DNA of 64,000 nt from Moelleriella libera RCEF 2490 (Eukaryota > Ascomycota > Sordariomycetes > Hypocreales > Clavicipitaceae). The stretch is taken from assembly GCA_001636675.1 (NCBI GenBank), contig AZGY01000001.1, forward strand, positions 1,645,029 to 1,709,028, written 5' to 3'. The notes under the pieces were generated by a model. It ran no database searches. It was not told where the DNA came from and was given only the letters and a program-made list of their open reading frames with translations. Each line of letters opens with the position of its first letter. Position 1 is the stretch's first letter. This document shows positions 23,300-34,180 of this stretch, one piece after another. Made by a program: the position numbers and the translations under genes.

Positions 23300-23720
23300 G
23301 CTCAAGGCCACGGTCCTCTGCGACTTCACCATCATCATTTTCTTTGTTGCCTGTCTCCTGAAGGTTGCCGTCTCTCGTGGTCCTTTCTTTCGACCTGAGC
23401 CGCATCCTTTATTCAGCTTTTCTCGTCTCAAGAGAATCTGTTTTGTCATTTAGCTTGTCGCCTCGCGGCGCCACGTCAATCACTACATGGCGCAAAGTTG
23501 GACCTGGTGACATGTTGCGGGACAATGGATAATCTTAGCAGTGTTCTATCTGAAAGTATGCGAGTGCCAGCCAGCAGTAGGAGGTCTTTCGTCGCCACAG
23601 GCGGCAAAGCCAAAATGGGGAATAAGGGTGTCATATATAGCGCAGGTAAGCGTGGATCAGCTCGGTTCGTCCTGCGAATCGGCGATTGGTCGTCAAAGCT
23701 GGGATGCTGTTGTCGTGACA

Positions 23721-25178
23721 TTATTTCATACGTTTCGAGCCACGACCGCTCTCGACGTCGGGGTGTCGTTTCCATCCAGTCTCGTCGGACGAGGCGCGAA
23801 GCCTTGCAATGAGGTTTCGAAGGTTTCGGACGAAGGCCACGGGAGCCCCTTGGCGCACAACCTGCTCCAAGATGTCCCCCAGATCGTCCACGGCACGACA
23901 GGCAGATTCAGGCAAGAGATCCAACTCGGCAATGACGAAAGCGGCGTCGCTTTCGCTGTCGCCAATGAGTTGCATATAGAGGCTGCATTCGCCGCGCGAC
24001 AGGCGGCTCTCGACCTGGTGGTGTCGTCTCGTGACCGAAGCCAGGACATGCATCAGAGTAGACACAGCCGAGCGCGCTTCGTGCTGTCTGAGGGGATAAT
24101 CCCGGTGGAAGATGGATGATCTTATGAGACTGACGATGCCCCGCAGGTGACTTGCAGCCCACGCAGCATTGCTGGGCGCCTCCGCACCGAGGTCCCCGGA
24201 TGGCTCATTAGGGTGAGTATGAGAGCACGAGGCATCGAATTCATGGAGAACGCGATCAACGCGGTGGTAGAGTCTGCGGTACAGGTGTGTTCCGGGGTCG
24301 GAAAGACAGGACTGCGACATGAAGTATTGAAAGAAGTGATGATTGTCAAGGAGCATTCGGAAGACGGTCGAATCCAGATCGCCATACTTGAGAACAGGTG
24401 CGTCCAAGGCCGATGCATAGCCAATGTCCGGCCGGTACTCATCGACAGGCGTACCATGAACCGAGGCGAGGAGCTCTCTGGCCTCCAAGGTTCGATGTTG
24501 GTCAAGCTCCTCCTCCTCGTCCTCGTCGGAGCATGCCTCGGAATTTACGACCTGGCAGTGTAGGCCACCAGCCAGGACGTTGAGCTGGAAGTTGGCAATG
24601 TTCTCGAAGGGATCCCCCATTTCCTCGGCAAAGCCCTCGTCCGTCATGTTGAAGGGCCTGGCGTGATCGTGATGGTACGACGTCTCTTTCAACAGCTGAT
24701 CAAGCAGCCAGACGACATGGCAGCAAGGATGTCCACCCGCTTGTCCACACGAACATGAGAGGCGAGAGGCAGCGTGTAGAGTTTCCTGAGGTGCTGCCCT
24801 GATGCGAACGGAGCGAGTGACCTGCTCTGTCATCTGGAAGGCATAGACATTGCCTATGCGTCGACAACGCTGCAAGGCGATGATGGGCGGTTCGGCGAAG
24901 ATGTCTTGCATGGCCGCCCTATTCGGGTCCGAGAGCTGGCAGAGATTGTACAACAGCCTGGTGGGTGAGGTGACGATTCCAGCGTCGTGAGCGGCCGGAG
25001 ACGAGGACGAGACCGAGGATGGAGAGTCAGAGCCAGAGTCATAGCAGCCACGGTCATGGTCATGAGTCGGAGTGGGAGGAGCTGGTTGTGAAGGGGCTCT
25101 CGCCGGCGAGCCGGTCATGGGACGCGGCACCTCCCGGAGAGACATTCTGCTCAGACGTTTGCGAGCAGCGGTGGACAT
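23721..25178 (-). CDS. SWIM-type zinc finger protein
   Basis: Intronless 485-aa frame; the ATG at 25178 is the first in-frame ATG. The SWIM signature C-x-C-xn-C-x-H is seen in SCSCGQAGGHPCCHVV, with Cys142, Cys144, Cys152 and His154. SWIM domains bind DNA or protein partners, for example in Shu-complex proteins and MULE transposases. The N-terminus (1-70) is Pro/Ser-rich and disordered. The region after the finger is mostly helical with an acidic stretch (DEDEEEELDQ) near 235, and the C-terminus is basic. It is longer than Sws1-type recombination proteins and lacks a transposase catalytic domain that I can see, so it is best called a fungal SWIM protein of unknown role. Its promoter faces a long repeat-rich spacer. 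Confidence 0.75.
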   Translation of the reverse strand: MSTAARKRLSRMSLREVPRPMTGSPARAPSQPAPPTPTHDHDRGCYDSGSDSPSSVSSSSPAAHDAGIVTSPTRLLYNLCQLSDPNRAAMQDIFAEPPIIALQRCRRIGNVYAFQMTEQVTRSVRIRAAPQETLHAASRLSCSCGQAGGHPCCHVVWLLDQLLKETSYHHDHARPFNMTDEGFAEEMGDPFENIANFQLNVLAGGLHCQVVNSEACSDEDEEEELDQHRTLEARELLASVHGTPVDEYRPDIGYASALDAPVLKYGDLDSTVFRMLLDNHHFFQYFMSQSCLSDPGTHLYRRLYHRVDRVLHEFDASCSHTHPNEPSGDLGAEAPSNAAWAASHLRGIVSLIRSSIFHRDYPLRQHEARSAVSTLMHVLASVTRRHHQVESRLSRGECSLYMQLIGDSESDAAFVIAELDLLPESACRAVDDLGDILEQVVRQGAPVAFVRNLRNLIARLRASSDETGWKRHPDVESGRGSKRMK

Positions 25179-26570
25179 GAATACAAACGAAAGGAAAGTT
25201 TTATAACGAGCGTGCTTTTTTGTTCTTGGCAATGCACAATGCGATGATGGCAGGAAGGCGGCCAGCAGTGTTTTATGTAGAGTCTACGAGGCAAACAGGA
25301 CCGTGGAGGGTAGTGACGGACCGGGCAGTCGGGAGCCGCCGGATGCTTGGGGGCGCGGACTCTGCAGATGCATGGATCGGACTCTGATGCTATGATGGGA
25401 AAGATGATGATGATGATGACGGTGATGATGGGATACACCGGGGGGGGGAGAGGAGCCGAGGCGGAGAGATGGCAGGCCGAGTGCCCTTGTAGTTGGTTGG
25501 CGACTGTTCTATTCACGATGTGTGTTGCATGTTTCTTCCCGGGGTGGGGGGGGGATATGCGCGAAGGAAGAACGATGCGGACATTCAAGATCCATTGTGG
25601 CTGTGAGAGTTCAATGCGGTCTCTGCTGCTCACAGTTGGTTCTCTTGAGAAGAGTCTGGTCAGTTGCTTGGTCCCGTCGGTGGTGAGAGAGGCAATTGAT
25701 CTGCTACCACAATGCTCGGACGAGATGCTCTCCGGGGACAGCGAAGCGGCGGCTGTTCACAGCCCCCCTCCCCCTCCCCCTCCTCTTTGTGTTTGCCTCA
25801 AAAGCCAATTGGCCGACCAAGCGCGTCCCGGGGCGTCGGGTTAGGCAGACTGGAGGCGAAGGGAGGGATGAGGCATTGACGCACGCTTACGGCGGCTAAA
25901 TTTACGATGAGGGTGTGGCACGCGCTGGCAGACGAGTGGGTGTGAAGGAGGAAGAAGAGAGGACACACACACACACACATACACAAATGGAAAGAGAGAC
26001 GGGGAGGAAGAAGAGGCGGGAAAGATGGGAGGTGAGATTGGCGGGTCGATGCAACCGCAGCGCATCGGGGTGGGGGCCACGCACGAGAGAAGAACTGAAA
26101 GAGCAGGATCCGGTCCCCGGCGTGTGCAGCGTGCAGCGTGCGGGCGAGGGATTTTTGGGGGGGATTGATTGCTGGTTTTAGGTCGGTCCCCCAAAAAGGT
26201 TTGCCGAGCCTGGGCCACACGGCAGGCTGCAACAACAACAAAGACCTGCATTACTGAACGTGCATGCACTCATTCATACGAATGTAGGGTAGTTGGATGT
26301 GTGTGTGCCGTGCCGAGGCTGCTTCTGCTGCTGCTGGTGCTGCCCGGGTGGGAACTGATGTGCGCCTCGCCTCGCCTCGCCTCGCCTCGCGCCCCCCCCC
26401 ATCTGGCGGCAGTTGTGTAATGTGTGTACCTCTCTGCCTAGCCGTCCGGGTTGGTTTGGTTTGCTCTGCTTTGCTTTGCTTTGGTTGGCCCGTAGATGCA
26501 GCCAGGCACACTACACTCCCTCTCTCACACACAACCCACACACACACACCCCCTTGCCTCTCTGTTTCTT

Positions 26571-26598
26571 GCTGCTGCTGCTGCTGCTGCTGCTGCTG
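26571..26598. repeat. CTG trinucleotide microsatellite
   Basis: Nine uninterrupted CTG-type units in the spacer upstream of the SWIM gene, outside any supported coding frame. It is preceded by CA dinucleotide and C-rich runs. Such tracts are prone to length change between strains. Confidence 0.85.
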
Positions 26599-27943
26599 GC
26601 TGCTGTCTTGTCTTTCTTTCTAAACGACCCGCGTCAATCGATCCGTGAGCATGGAGAAGCAGCAAAATGCGCCTGTCGTTCCCATCTACCGAGGATGCAT
26701 GTGAAGCTTAAGCGCGAATTCTCTAGGAACGAGGCACACTTTTCTTTATCTCTGCGCCGTCTTACTACTGGCGTGGGTGGGGGGTTTTCTTTTCTCGCTC
26801 TGGAAGTGCATGTTATGCGGTGTGTCTGTCTGTATCTGTGTTATTTGTAAAGGTGTGTGTGTGCTTCCTAAAATAAAGAAAACAGTTGTTGTTATGCCTT
26901 GGGAGGTAAAGTAGGCACGTACACGCCACTAATAGAGAGGGATACAGCGTCGCCCGCACTTTCGGCTTTGTTCTTTTTCTTTCCATCCTGGCTTTTCATG
27001 ATGACCGTTATCACCTCGGCCGCCTGCCCACCCTACCCTACCCTGCGTACAGCGACACGAGAAGAAGGATCAGAAGAAAAAAAAAAAGAGCAGACACGTG
27101 TGCCGCTGCATTGTTGTGAGCGATGGCTTGATCTTTTTTTTTTTTTTTTTTTTTCTTTTTTTTCGGACCAGAGGGATCAGCTTGTAACATTTTCTGTCTT
27201 CCAACCCTTTTCTTCTCTTTGGTCGCGGCACCGTGCCAAGACCTGCTTTCTTCCCTTTCCTGCCCACACAGAGAGAGCTCAACCAGCGCGGCCGCCGTCG
27301 TAGCCGCGTGGGCTTCGTACTTCCAGCGGAGCCGCCGCCGCCGCCGACGTCTTAATACACCTGTCAAGCCACAAATCAGGCCAAGCCCGGTGCAGGTCAT
27401 CCAACCGTTGGTGCCAAGTGCTCTTCCAGCGCCCACGTCAGAGCCGCTACACGTGCACCACTGCACTACACACTACTACCAGCCAGCCAGCCAGTCAGGC
27501 TGGCATCCAAAATAAAGAAAAAGAGGAAAGCAGTCAGAACGCTTGCTCAATCATCTAAAAAAAGAGAAGAAAAGCAAAGAGCGAAACGTGTTTTTTTTTT
27601 AGGAAAAATAAGGGGGAAGAAGCAAAGAACAGAGGCAGAAGGTTTCGATTCACACCGTCGCTCCTACACGCGCAAAAGCACACATGCATGTGATTCCACA
27701 AATACGCTCATGCACACAACATAGAGAGAAAGAGAGAGAGCGAGCGAGCATCAGCCAGCCGCGAATAGCCTCACGTTTCAGACCCCAAGCTAGCCACCAC
27801 CACCACTTCAACAACTCAATTTTTTTTTAGCCCCAGAGCTGGGCTGCTTGGCCTGTTCCTGACGATCCTGGCAAGAAGAGGAAATAGATGAACCGTTTCC
27901 CGTGGGCTTGCTGGCACCCATCCCATGCACGCGATGCATGCAT

Positions 27944-28093
27944 GCTGGCTGGCTGGCTGGCTGGCAGGCTGGCTGACAGACCATGTGTCTCCGAGGCGTC
28001 ATCTCTGCACGACCCAAATAGACCGCATGGGGCCAGCACAGCAGCCAGCGAGCAAACAAACAAAGCAGTCAGGCAGTCAGGCAGTCAGGCAGT

Positions 28094-28124
<31 letters not shown>

Positions 28125-28143
28125 GCAGGCAGGCAAGCAGGCA
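27944..28143. repeat. Paired tetranucleotide arrays (GGCT and CAGT/CAAG/CAGG)
   Basis: GGCT units at 27944-27974 and a longer compound array at 28065-28143, in which CAGT CAGG units pass into CAAG and then CAGG units. The two arrays are partly complementary (GGCT against AGCC/AGCA words), so they could fold together. No coding frame is supported here. Confidence 0.8.
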
Positions 28144-28977
28144 CAACGGGCAAGCGAGGAAACGTGTGCCATCCTCTGCCCGCTGCGTGACAACTGGGCA
28201 CGCCGCAGTCTTCAGGTCATCACCAGCACACGACCACGTCCAGTGCCCAGTCAACGTGTTCCACAGCATGCCTCAGTCTCAAATTTCATTGTCAAACCGT
28301 ATCAAAATAAACCAACCACGTCACCCCGCGGCGCGCCAAACACAACGATGCCTGGTGCACTCGGAGTAAAGCGAGCCACGCACAGCCAGGAAAGCAGCTC
28401 GACATCCCCGCAAGGCAGCTCAATTGGTCTTGGGCCCTTTTGGACCTCTCGCTGCTTCGCCAGAACGATCAAAGTGCCTTCCTCCGCCCATAGAATACAT
28501 TGCAAGGAGTCATGTCTGTTAAGAATAGCAGTCGCGCAATGTTATCCCGTCCCAGCCCCGCCCCCTCCGCCCCCCCCCTTCCAGCTTCCGTCATCAAACA
28601 CAGGAAAAGAAAAGTAAGATGGGAGAATAGAAATAACACTTCCTCATTGACGAATGAATGGTCCCCTGCCCCCTGCCAATCCTGTATATCCGCCTCAGCA
28701 CGGCTCGCTACAGAGTCTGGGCACAAAGGGCCGTAATGGTCATGGTGAAGCACGCGAGCAGCCATTATGCGCATGATCGGAGAGCAGCAGGTTGCCCTTC
28801 GACGAAATGGACTGCTCGCGCGCTGGCGTGCCTCTTGGGCATGGCGCCAGCAGAGAGCCTGCCGTTTCGAAGAATCGTCTTAGGATCCCGCGAGGCAGGC
28901 GTGCGAGGTGACAAAGACCGGCCCGAAGACTTGGGAGGTGTGTTGTCTTTCGGGCTGTCGACAGGCCGGTCTGATTG

Positions 28978-29771
28978 TCAATCGATGCCGTGCTGCTTTT
29001 TGAGCTGCGCTAAAGTTCCCCGGCGAGCCTCCATGTCCTCTTTTGACTTGATCATCTTCTCTGGCTGGTGATATAGGACTGCGTGAGACAACATCAGTCA
29101 GCCGCGCAAGTCAGATAGGGAACCTTGGCGTGTGTCTTTAATACGCCAAGCGACGTCAACGACGCCGTGATGGAAGACCCGATGAGAATCGTTTCATGCA
29201 CGCCGATTGCGAGTCACCACATACCGACTAGATATCGATTTTGGAAGTTGAAGCCGTTGAGCTTGTCGCAAGCTTGCTTGGCATCCATGACATCCTCGTA
29301 CACTACAAAGGCCGTTCCCTTGGTCGCGCCCGAGATACCTTGACGCACTTGTCTGCGAGGTAGAGACAATTAGCCTTTTATTCCTGCTTCTTGATTTCTA
29401 CGTCAGGAGACCAGAATTTTCATACCGAATAGGCCCGAACTTTCCAAAAAGGTCGAAAAGCTCCTCTGGAGTAACGGTATAGCTGTAGCGGCGGTGGTCA
29501 GTCTCCGCGCGGCAAAGCCGAAGCGCTAATTTGACACAGCACGAGAATGATTCACCTCAGATTCTTGACGAACAGAGCTCTGCGGAGGACTAGTCAGCAC
29601 TGGGTTTCGCGATGCTTGGCATGACGGTGGGCACGTCAAACGATATCGTTGGTGACGGGGCCATCTATCGCGACTCTCGGAGGAGGCGGGAGACGTGTGC
29701 ACAGGGCGCCACGGCGCGAGCAAAACTCACCTGTTGACTTCGGGTGCGAGTTTTCCGCCGCGACTACTCAT
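28978..29771 (-). CDS. SF3B6: Splicing factor 3B subunit 6 (p14), RRM protein
   Basis: Small RRM protein of the U2 snRNP SF3b complex, which lies at the branch-point adenosine and contacts SF3B1. Five exons on the minus strand: 29771-29731, 29579-29556, 29482-29426, 29352-29225 and 29078-28978, giving 116 aa, close to the usual length of this family. The second exon is only 24 nt. All four introns (73-151 nt) have good donors and acceptors and keep frame. Diagnostic segments are ALFVKNL (RNP2), EELFDLFGKFGPIRQVR, KGTAFVVYED (RNP1 region), LNGFNFQNRYLVVLYHQPE and the basic end TLAQLKKQHGID. The gene is not visible as one open frame because it is so finely split. A TCACGTGA palindrome lies 146 nt upstream of the ATG. 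Confidence 0.95.
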
Positions 29772-29916
29772 TCTTTGGTGGATTTCTTGTTGACGACGTT
29801 GAGTAAGGACTCGAAAGGTCAAAGGCGGACTCAGTTGAAGACCGAGGATGGATAGGATGGATTGCGAGGCAGACGGGGCGGAGGCACACTGGATGTAGGG
29901 GGACTGGGCTGAGCAG

Positions 29917-29924
29917 TCACGTGA
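29917..29924. promoter_or_regulatory. TCACGTGA E-box palindrome upstream of SF3B6
   Basis: Perfect TCACGTGA, 146 nt upstream of the SF3B6 start codon. Cbf1-type bHLH factors of ascomycetes bind RTCACGTG. The same octamer occurs about 168 nt upstream of the Mex67-like start (59258-59265). Function is inferred only. Confidence 0.4.
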
Positions 29925-30943
29925 CGCAGGTAGCTTCGTGGTGTGTTTGCGGCCGGCTGGGAAGGCGGATGCGGGGCTGGCGTCTTTGGCATTTGCCTTG
30001 CGCCATCGCGTCCCTCAGCGGTCTCCAACGTGGCTCGCATTCGGAATCGACGCGGCCGATGAATCTTAGTGCCGAGTGGTCAAAGCCTTTGTGATGGCGC
30101 TCGATAACGCCATGGCGAACAGGATTCAACGCTGGCCGCGCCGTTAGACGTCTGCTTTCTCGCGCACACTTGGCGTCGCAGTTACGTCAGGGTACCCGGG
30201 CTTGCTGTCGGTGCGACCGCTTTCTGAGGGTCGAATGAGACCCCGAACCGTCGTATTGCATTGCTACTCTGTCCCTTTCTCAAAGTGGTTTTTTCGACGC
30301 TGCCGCCCATTCCGGGGCCTGCCACCTGCATTGATCTATCGGGCCCAACCAAAGCGTGCAGCAATTTCGGGATCCGGACTCCGGCCATTGTTCAACGCCC
30401 TAAGTTACATGAAGCTCCAAGTCTCTTTATAATTCTGTATCTGGTTTGTCTTGTCATGTCCGTCGCCTGTCTAGTTCCCCATCCGTCTATCGGCTTGGCG
30501 TTTGTTCTAGAGGATCTGCATCGGCCCTGGTTCATGTTGGGCCAAGTCCCCACCCAGATACCATTCAAGGCACAGTGTTTAGCTTCACCATTCGCATTGG
30601 CACTGTGCAGTACTGAAACATCCTTACCGTCGCCTCACCTGCTCAGATCAAATATCTGTTCGACAGTTGGATATCAGAAATTTCTCAAAAACACTCGCTA
30701 TATCCAAGGAGCCTGGACGCTTCTGTAATTCTAATCCAAGACGTTCTCCTTGATGAGGAACTTGACCAATTTCTACGCCATTCTCCCGTTTCTGCTCGGC
30801 CTCCTCTCCTCCATAGACCATCGTGCCTGGGAACGTCTGATGATACGACCCTTGCCATACAATGCCTGGTTTCTAGAAAGCCGCTCTTCTTGGGATGACT
30901 GGCATCGTAATGCGAGAGGAATTGCCTCTGAAAAATCCGAGCC

Positions 30944-32431
30944 ATGTCATCATCCGCTCCTTCAGCGCCGGCCCGCGAGGCCCAGAGTTCACTCGACGCA
31001 GCTCTTTTCTCCAATGCTCAGGAGTTTCACCACTTGGTCGACTGCGCGGTGGCCCTCCAGAGATCGACATCAAGACCGACAGACAGCCTCGACGGATGCG
31101 ATGTCTTGACCTTCATTTGGCATATCCTTTCAGGCACACCGATTCATACCGACGCAACGATTGTTCCATGGGCAGAAACCGACCGCCTGATCAGTCTCGC
31201 CAAGAACCTGGCTCACGATGCCCTTTGTCTGGCACCGAGTGTTGTCCGCCCTCAATCCCGCGCAGTTCGAAGCAGAGCCTCGCAACGGAAGAGCAGATTG
31301 GTGGTTCATGGTCCGAGTTCTGTTTACTGGGCCGACCGAGTTAATGGTGCCGAAACGTCGCACCCAAATGCTCACGGGTGTCGCAGCGAAGCTGGCTTCC
31401 AGCGGCATTGTTCTGCTGCAGCATGTCAGGGGAATTTTCTCTCGTGTCTCGGGACCACTTCCTTACGAGCACCCAAAAGTCGAGAGTCGGTCCCGCCATG
31501 GACAGCCCGCGTTGCTGAAGGAATGACATGCAGTCCCCCGCCACACAGCTCTCGCGGATCAGACAGGAGCTATGACAACACATTGGCCGAAGCCTCGCCA
31601 TACTTCAGGTCGACGGCTGGCAAGACGAACCCCGAGAAAAAGGTCAAAGCAGGAATCGTGGCCAGCGTTCCATTTCCACAGCTTTTCTCGACTCAATTTG
31701 GGCTTATTCAGGAAAAGCTAGCTCATGACCCTTTCTGGCTTCTGATTGCGGTGACTTTCCTGATCAAGACGAGCGGACAGGTAGCTATACCAGCGTTTTA
31801 CAAGGTCAAGGAGAGGTTTCCCACACCGCAGCAATTGGCAGATGCAGGAAACGCCGTCGAGTTGTTGGATATGATCCGTCATCTGGGTTTGGCCAAGAAC
31901 CGGCTGGGGTTTATTCGGAGATATGCCACAGCGTTTCTTAAGCAACCTCCGTCCCCGGGTGTGGTTTACAAGGTGAGAAATTACGACAGGCGGGATCCTT
32001 CATTGGCCGTCTTGGAAGCAAACCAGCGTCCGATGGCGAGCAACGGCGATCCAGCTGCGACAATTCTAGAGGGGGCCGGTGCGGATGCAGAGGGCTGGGA
32101 GATAGGGCATATGACACAGGGCAAGTACACATTGGACAGCTGGAGAATTTTCTGTCGCGACGAGTTTCTCGGCAGAGCCGAAGACTGGACGGGCAAGGGG
32201 CGGGAGCCGGAGTTTCAGCCCGAGTGGATGAGAGTCATGCCGCACGACAAAGAACTGCGCGCATACCTGCGCTGGATGTGGATGCGCGAAGGCTGGGAAT
32301 GGAATCCCGAAACTGGCGAGCGGACGGTGCTCGGTCGTGAGCTGATGGAGGCCGTCAATGAGCAGAGAGTGGCCTACGACGATGCAGGCGGATTGCGCAT
32401 CGTGGCCGTTGCCCGCGACGAGGGACCATGA
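30944..32431 (+). CDS. MBD4-like HhH-GPD DNA glycosylase (N-terminal model uncertain)
   Basis: Predicted G:T/G:U mismatch glycosylase of the MBD4 type, which removes thymine formed by 5-methylcytosine deamination. The frame is open for 495 aa. The glycosylase core starts near 31650: LIQEKLAHDPFWLLIAVTFL, KTSGQVAIPAF, LGLAKNRLGFIRRYA and KYTLDSWRIFC, whose Asp (about residue 398) matches the MBD4 catalytic Asp. It ends with HDKELRAYLRWMW. No methyl-CpG-binding domain is seen. The stretch 31218-31526 is doubtful in this frame: the overlapping frame there has more natural codon use and ends in a TGA that overlaps an in-frame ATG at 31523. The protein may therefore start at 31523 (302 aa), or the N-terminal part may be a frameshifted or spliced segment. 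The core call is firm; the 5' half is not. Confidence 0.8.
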   Translation: MSSSAPSAPAREAQSSLDAALFSNAQEFHHLVDCAVALQRSTSRPTDSLDGCDVLTFIWHILSGTPIHTDATIVPWAETDRLISLAKNLAHDALCLAPSVVRPQSRAVRSRASQRKSRLVVHGPSSVYWADRVNGAETSHPNAHGCRSEAGFQRHCSAAACQGNFLSCLGTTSLRAPKSRESVPPWTARVAEGMTCSPPPHSSRGSDRSYDNTLAEASPYFRSTAGKTNPEKKVKAGIVASVPFPQLFSTQFGLIQEKLAHDPFWLLIAVTFLIKTSGQVAIPAFYKVKERFPTPQQLADAGNAVELLDMIRHLGLAKNRLGFIRRYATAFLKQPPSPGVVYKVRNYDRRDPSLAVLEANQRPMASNGDPAATILEGAGADAEGWEIGHMTQGKYTLDSWRIFCRDEFLGRAEDWTGKGREPEFQPEWMRVMPHDKELRAYLRWMWMREGWEWNPETGERTVLGRELMEAVNEQRVAYDDAGGLRIVAVARDEGP

Positions 32432-33097
32432 TGACGAGAATAATGATGACGAGAATAACGATGAAGATGATGATTAGATGATGATGATGGTACGCGAACG
32501 AGTAAGGGCAGGCAGGGCGCGAGCCATTTTGGAGTTTGGGGGGTGCAGCGCCGTCTGAGACAAGAGCACGCGAGGCTTTGATTGTGCGGCGTCATACCTG
32601 TCTGGGCTCTCGGAGAGGTCAATGGATGGACTCATGGTGTGGCGATGGAATGGAGACGTGCACGCTGCGACTGACACAGCACCGGCGCCAGCACAGCGCA
32701 GCGCAGCACAGCACATGACAGGGCTCTCGACAGGGCTCGTCAGGGCCACCCACGGCTGGGCGCGCCAGTGCCAGCGAGGGGCGGGGCAAGCCGGGGCAGG
32801 CATCGTAAGAAAAAGGACACAGTTGCCCGAGGCCCGCACCTCTCAAGAAATCTCGTGGTCATTCAAGAACTCGGCTGCTTGTCCCATTGCTCGCATTCGC
32901 TACGCAGCGCCCGTCTGGTCCCATTTGAAGCGAAGCTGCGGCCCTGAACGCCGGTCAAAAAACGACCCGGACGTCCGTCTCTTCTTCCTCGTGCCCTCCT
33001 CCTCCACCTCACGCCCCGTCTCCTCACCGCCAATCCCCCCAACCCGGGCATCGCACACGCCATTGCGCATCCCCTTCGCATATCTCGACCGACAGCC

Positions 33098-34180
33098 ATG
33101 CAACGCGGACCTTCAGGTTACGGCCTCGGCGGCGCTCCCGCTTACGGCGGCCCTTCCCACGCAGACGAGGCGACTGGTGGCAGCATTCTCGACCAGATCC
33201 GGCCCTACACAAGCAAGGTCGAGGACGTTTTGGACAGCCTCAGCGAGCCCATTAAGCCGTGAGTCGAAGCTGTGCACGTCTCGATGGAGGTACACCCGCT
33301 GACCGCCCAGCCCATTAGTTTCCTGCCCGCCATCGGCCGATTCCTGATAGTCGTGACCTTTATCGAAGATGCTCTACGTATCATTATGCAATGGAGCGAT
33401 CAGCTCCTCTACCTCCACGACTACCGGCACAGTAAGCATGGGAGGCCCCGGCCGATGGCAGCGCCTTGACGTCTGCTCTAACATGTTCGCAGTTCCCTCG
33501 GGCCTCACTCACATCTTCCTCATTGTCAACGTGGTCGCAATGCTGTCGTGCTCGACCCTCGTCATCGCACGAAAACACTCCGACTACGCCGTCGCCGGTC
33601 TCATGGGGGTTGTCGTCACCCAGGCGCTCGGCTACGGCTTGATCTTCGACCTCAACTTCTTTCTCCGAAACCTGTCCGTCATCGGAGGCCTGCTCATGGT
33701 GCTCTCCGACTCGTGGGTGCGCAAGACCAAGGCGTTCGCCGGCCTGCCCCAAATCGACGAGAAGGACCGCAAGATGTACTTTCAGCTGGCTGGTCGCGTC
33801 CTGCTCATCTTCCTCTTCATCGGCTTCGTCTTCACGGGCAAGTGGTCCATCTGGCGCGTTCTCGTCTCCCTCTTGGGCGCCGGTGCCTGCGTCATGGTCG
33901 TCGTCGGTTTCAAGGCCAAGTTCAGCGCCACCCTGTTGGTGGTGATTCTGAGCATCTTCAACCTCTTTGTCAACAACTTCTGGACGGTAAGACTTCCCCG
34001 CCGTAGCCGGTGTGCCGATGCAAAGCTGACTGTGCACTGCAGCTTCACGAGCACCACCCTCACAAGGACTTTGCCAAGTACGACTTCTTCCAGATTCTGT
34101 CCATCGTTGGCGGTCTCCTCCTGCTTGTCAACAGCGGTCCCGGCCAGTTCAGCATCGACGAGAAGAAAAAGGTCTACTAG
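33098..34180 (+). CDS. erv29: ER cargo receptor Erv29/SURF4
   Basis: Multi-pass ER-Golgi membrane protein that packages soluble secretory cargo into COPII vesicles. Four exons: 33098-33258, 33319-33431, 33493-33986 and 34043-34180, giving 301 aa; introns are 56-61 nt. The join at 33318/33319 uses the acceptor ATTAG, which restores PFLPAIGRFLIVVTF. Family segments include FIEDALRI, WSDQLLYLHDYRH, FFLRNLSVIGGLLMVLSDSW, GRVLLIFLFIGFVF and FVNNFWTLHEHHPHKDFAKYDFFQ. Several hydrophobic helices follow. The C-terminus ends KKVY, a KKxx COPI retrieval signal that fits cycling between ER and Golgi. The N-terminus is Gly/Ser-rich and cytosolic. The promoter lies within the 666 nt after the MBD4-like stop. 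Confidence 0.95.

Larger units (their letters stand above)
25179..28977. other. Repeat-rich spacer of about 3.8 kb
   Basis: Region between the SWIM gene start and the SF3B6 stop. It holds many simple tracts: GAT repeats (about 25404-25432), CA (25963-25978), CGCCT pentamers (about 26366-26391), CTG (26571-26598), a T-run (about 27136-27155), GGCT (27944-27974) and a CAGT/CAAG/CAGG tetranucleotide array (28065-28143). All long open frames are made of these tracts. No gene is supported. The density of repeats within one spacer is unusual for the window. Confidence 0.6.

Noticed and set aside
23721..25178. SWIM protein as a MULE transposase remnant
   Set aside because: No DDE catalytic region, terminal inverted repeats or target duplication were seen, and the frame is intact.
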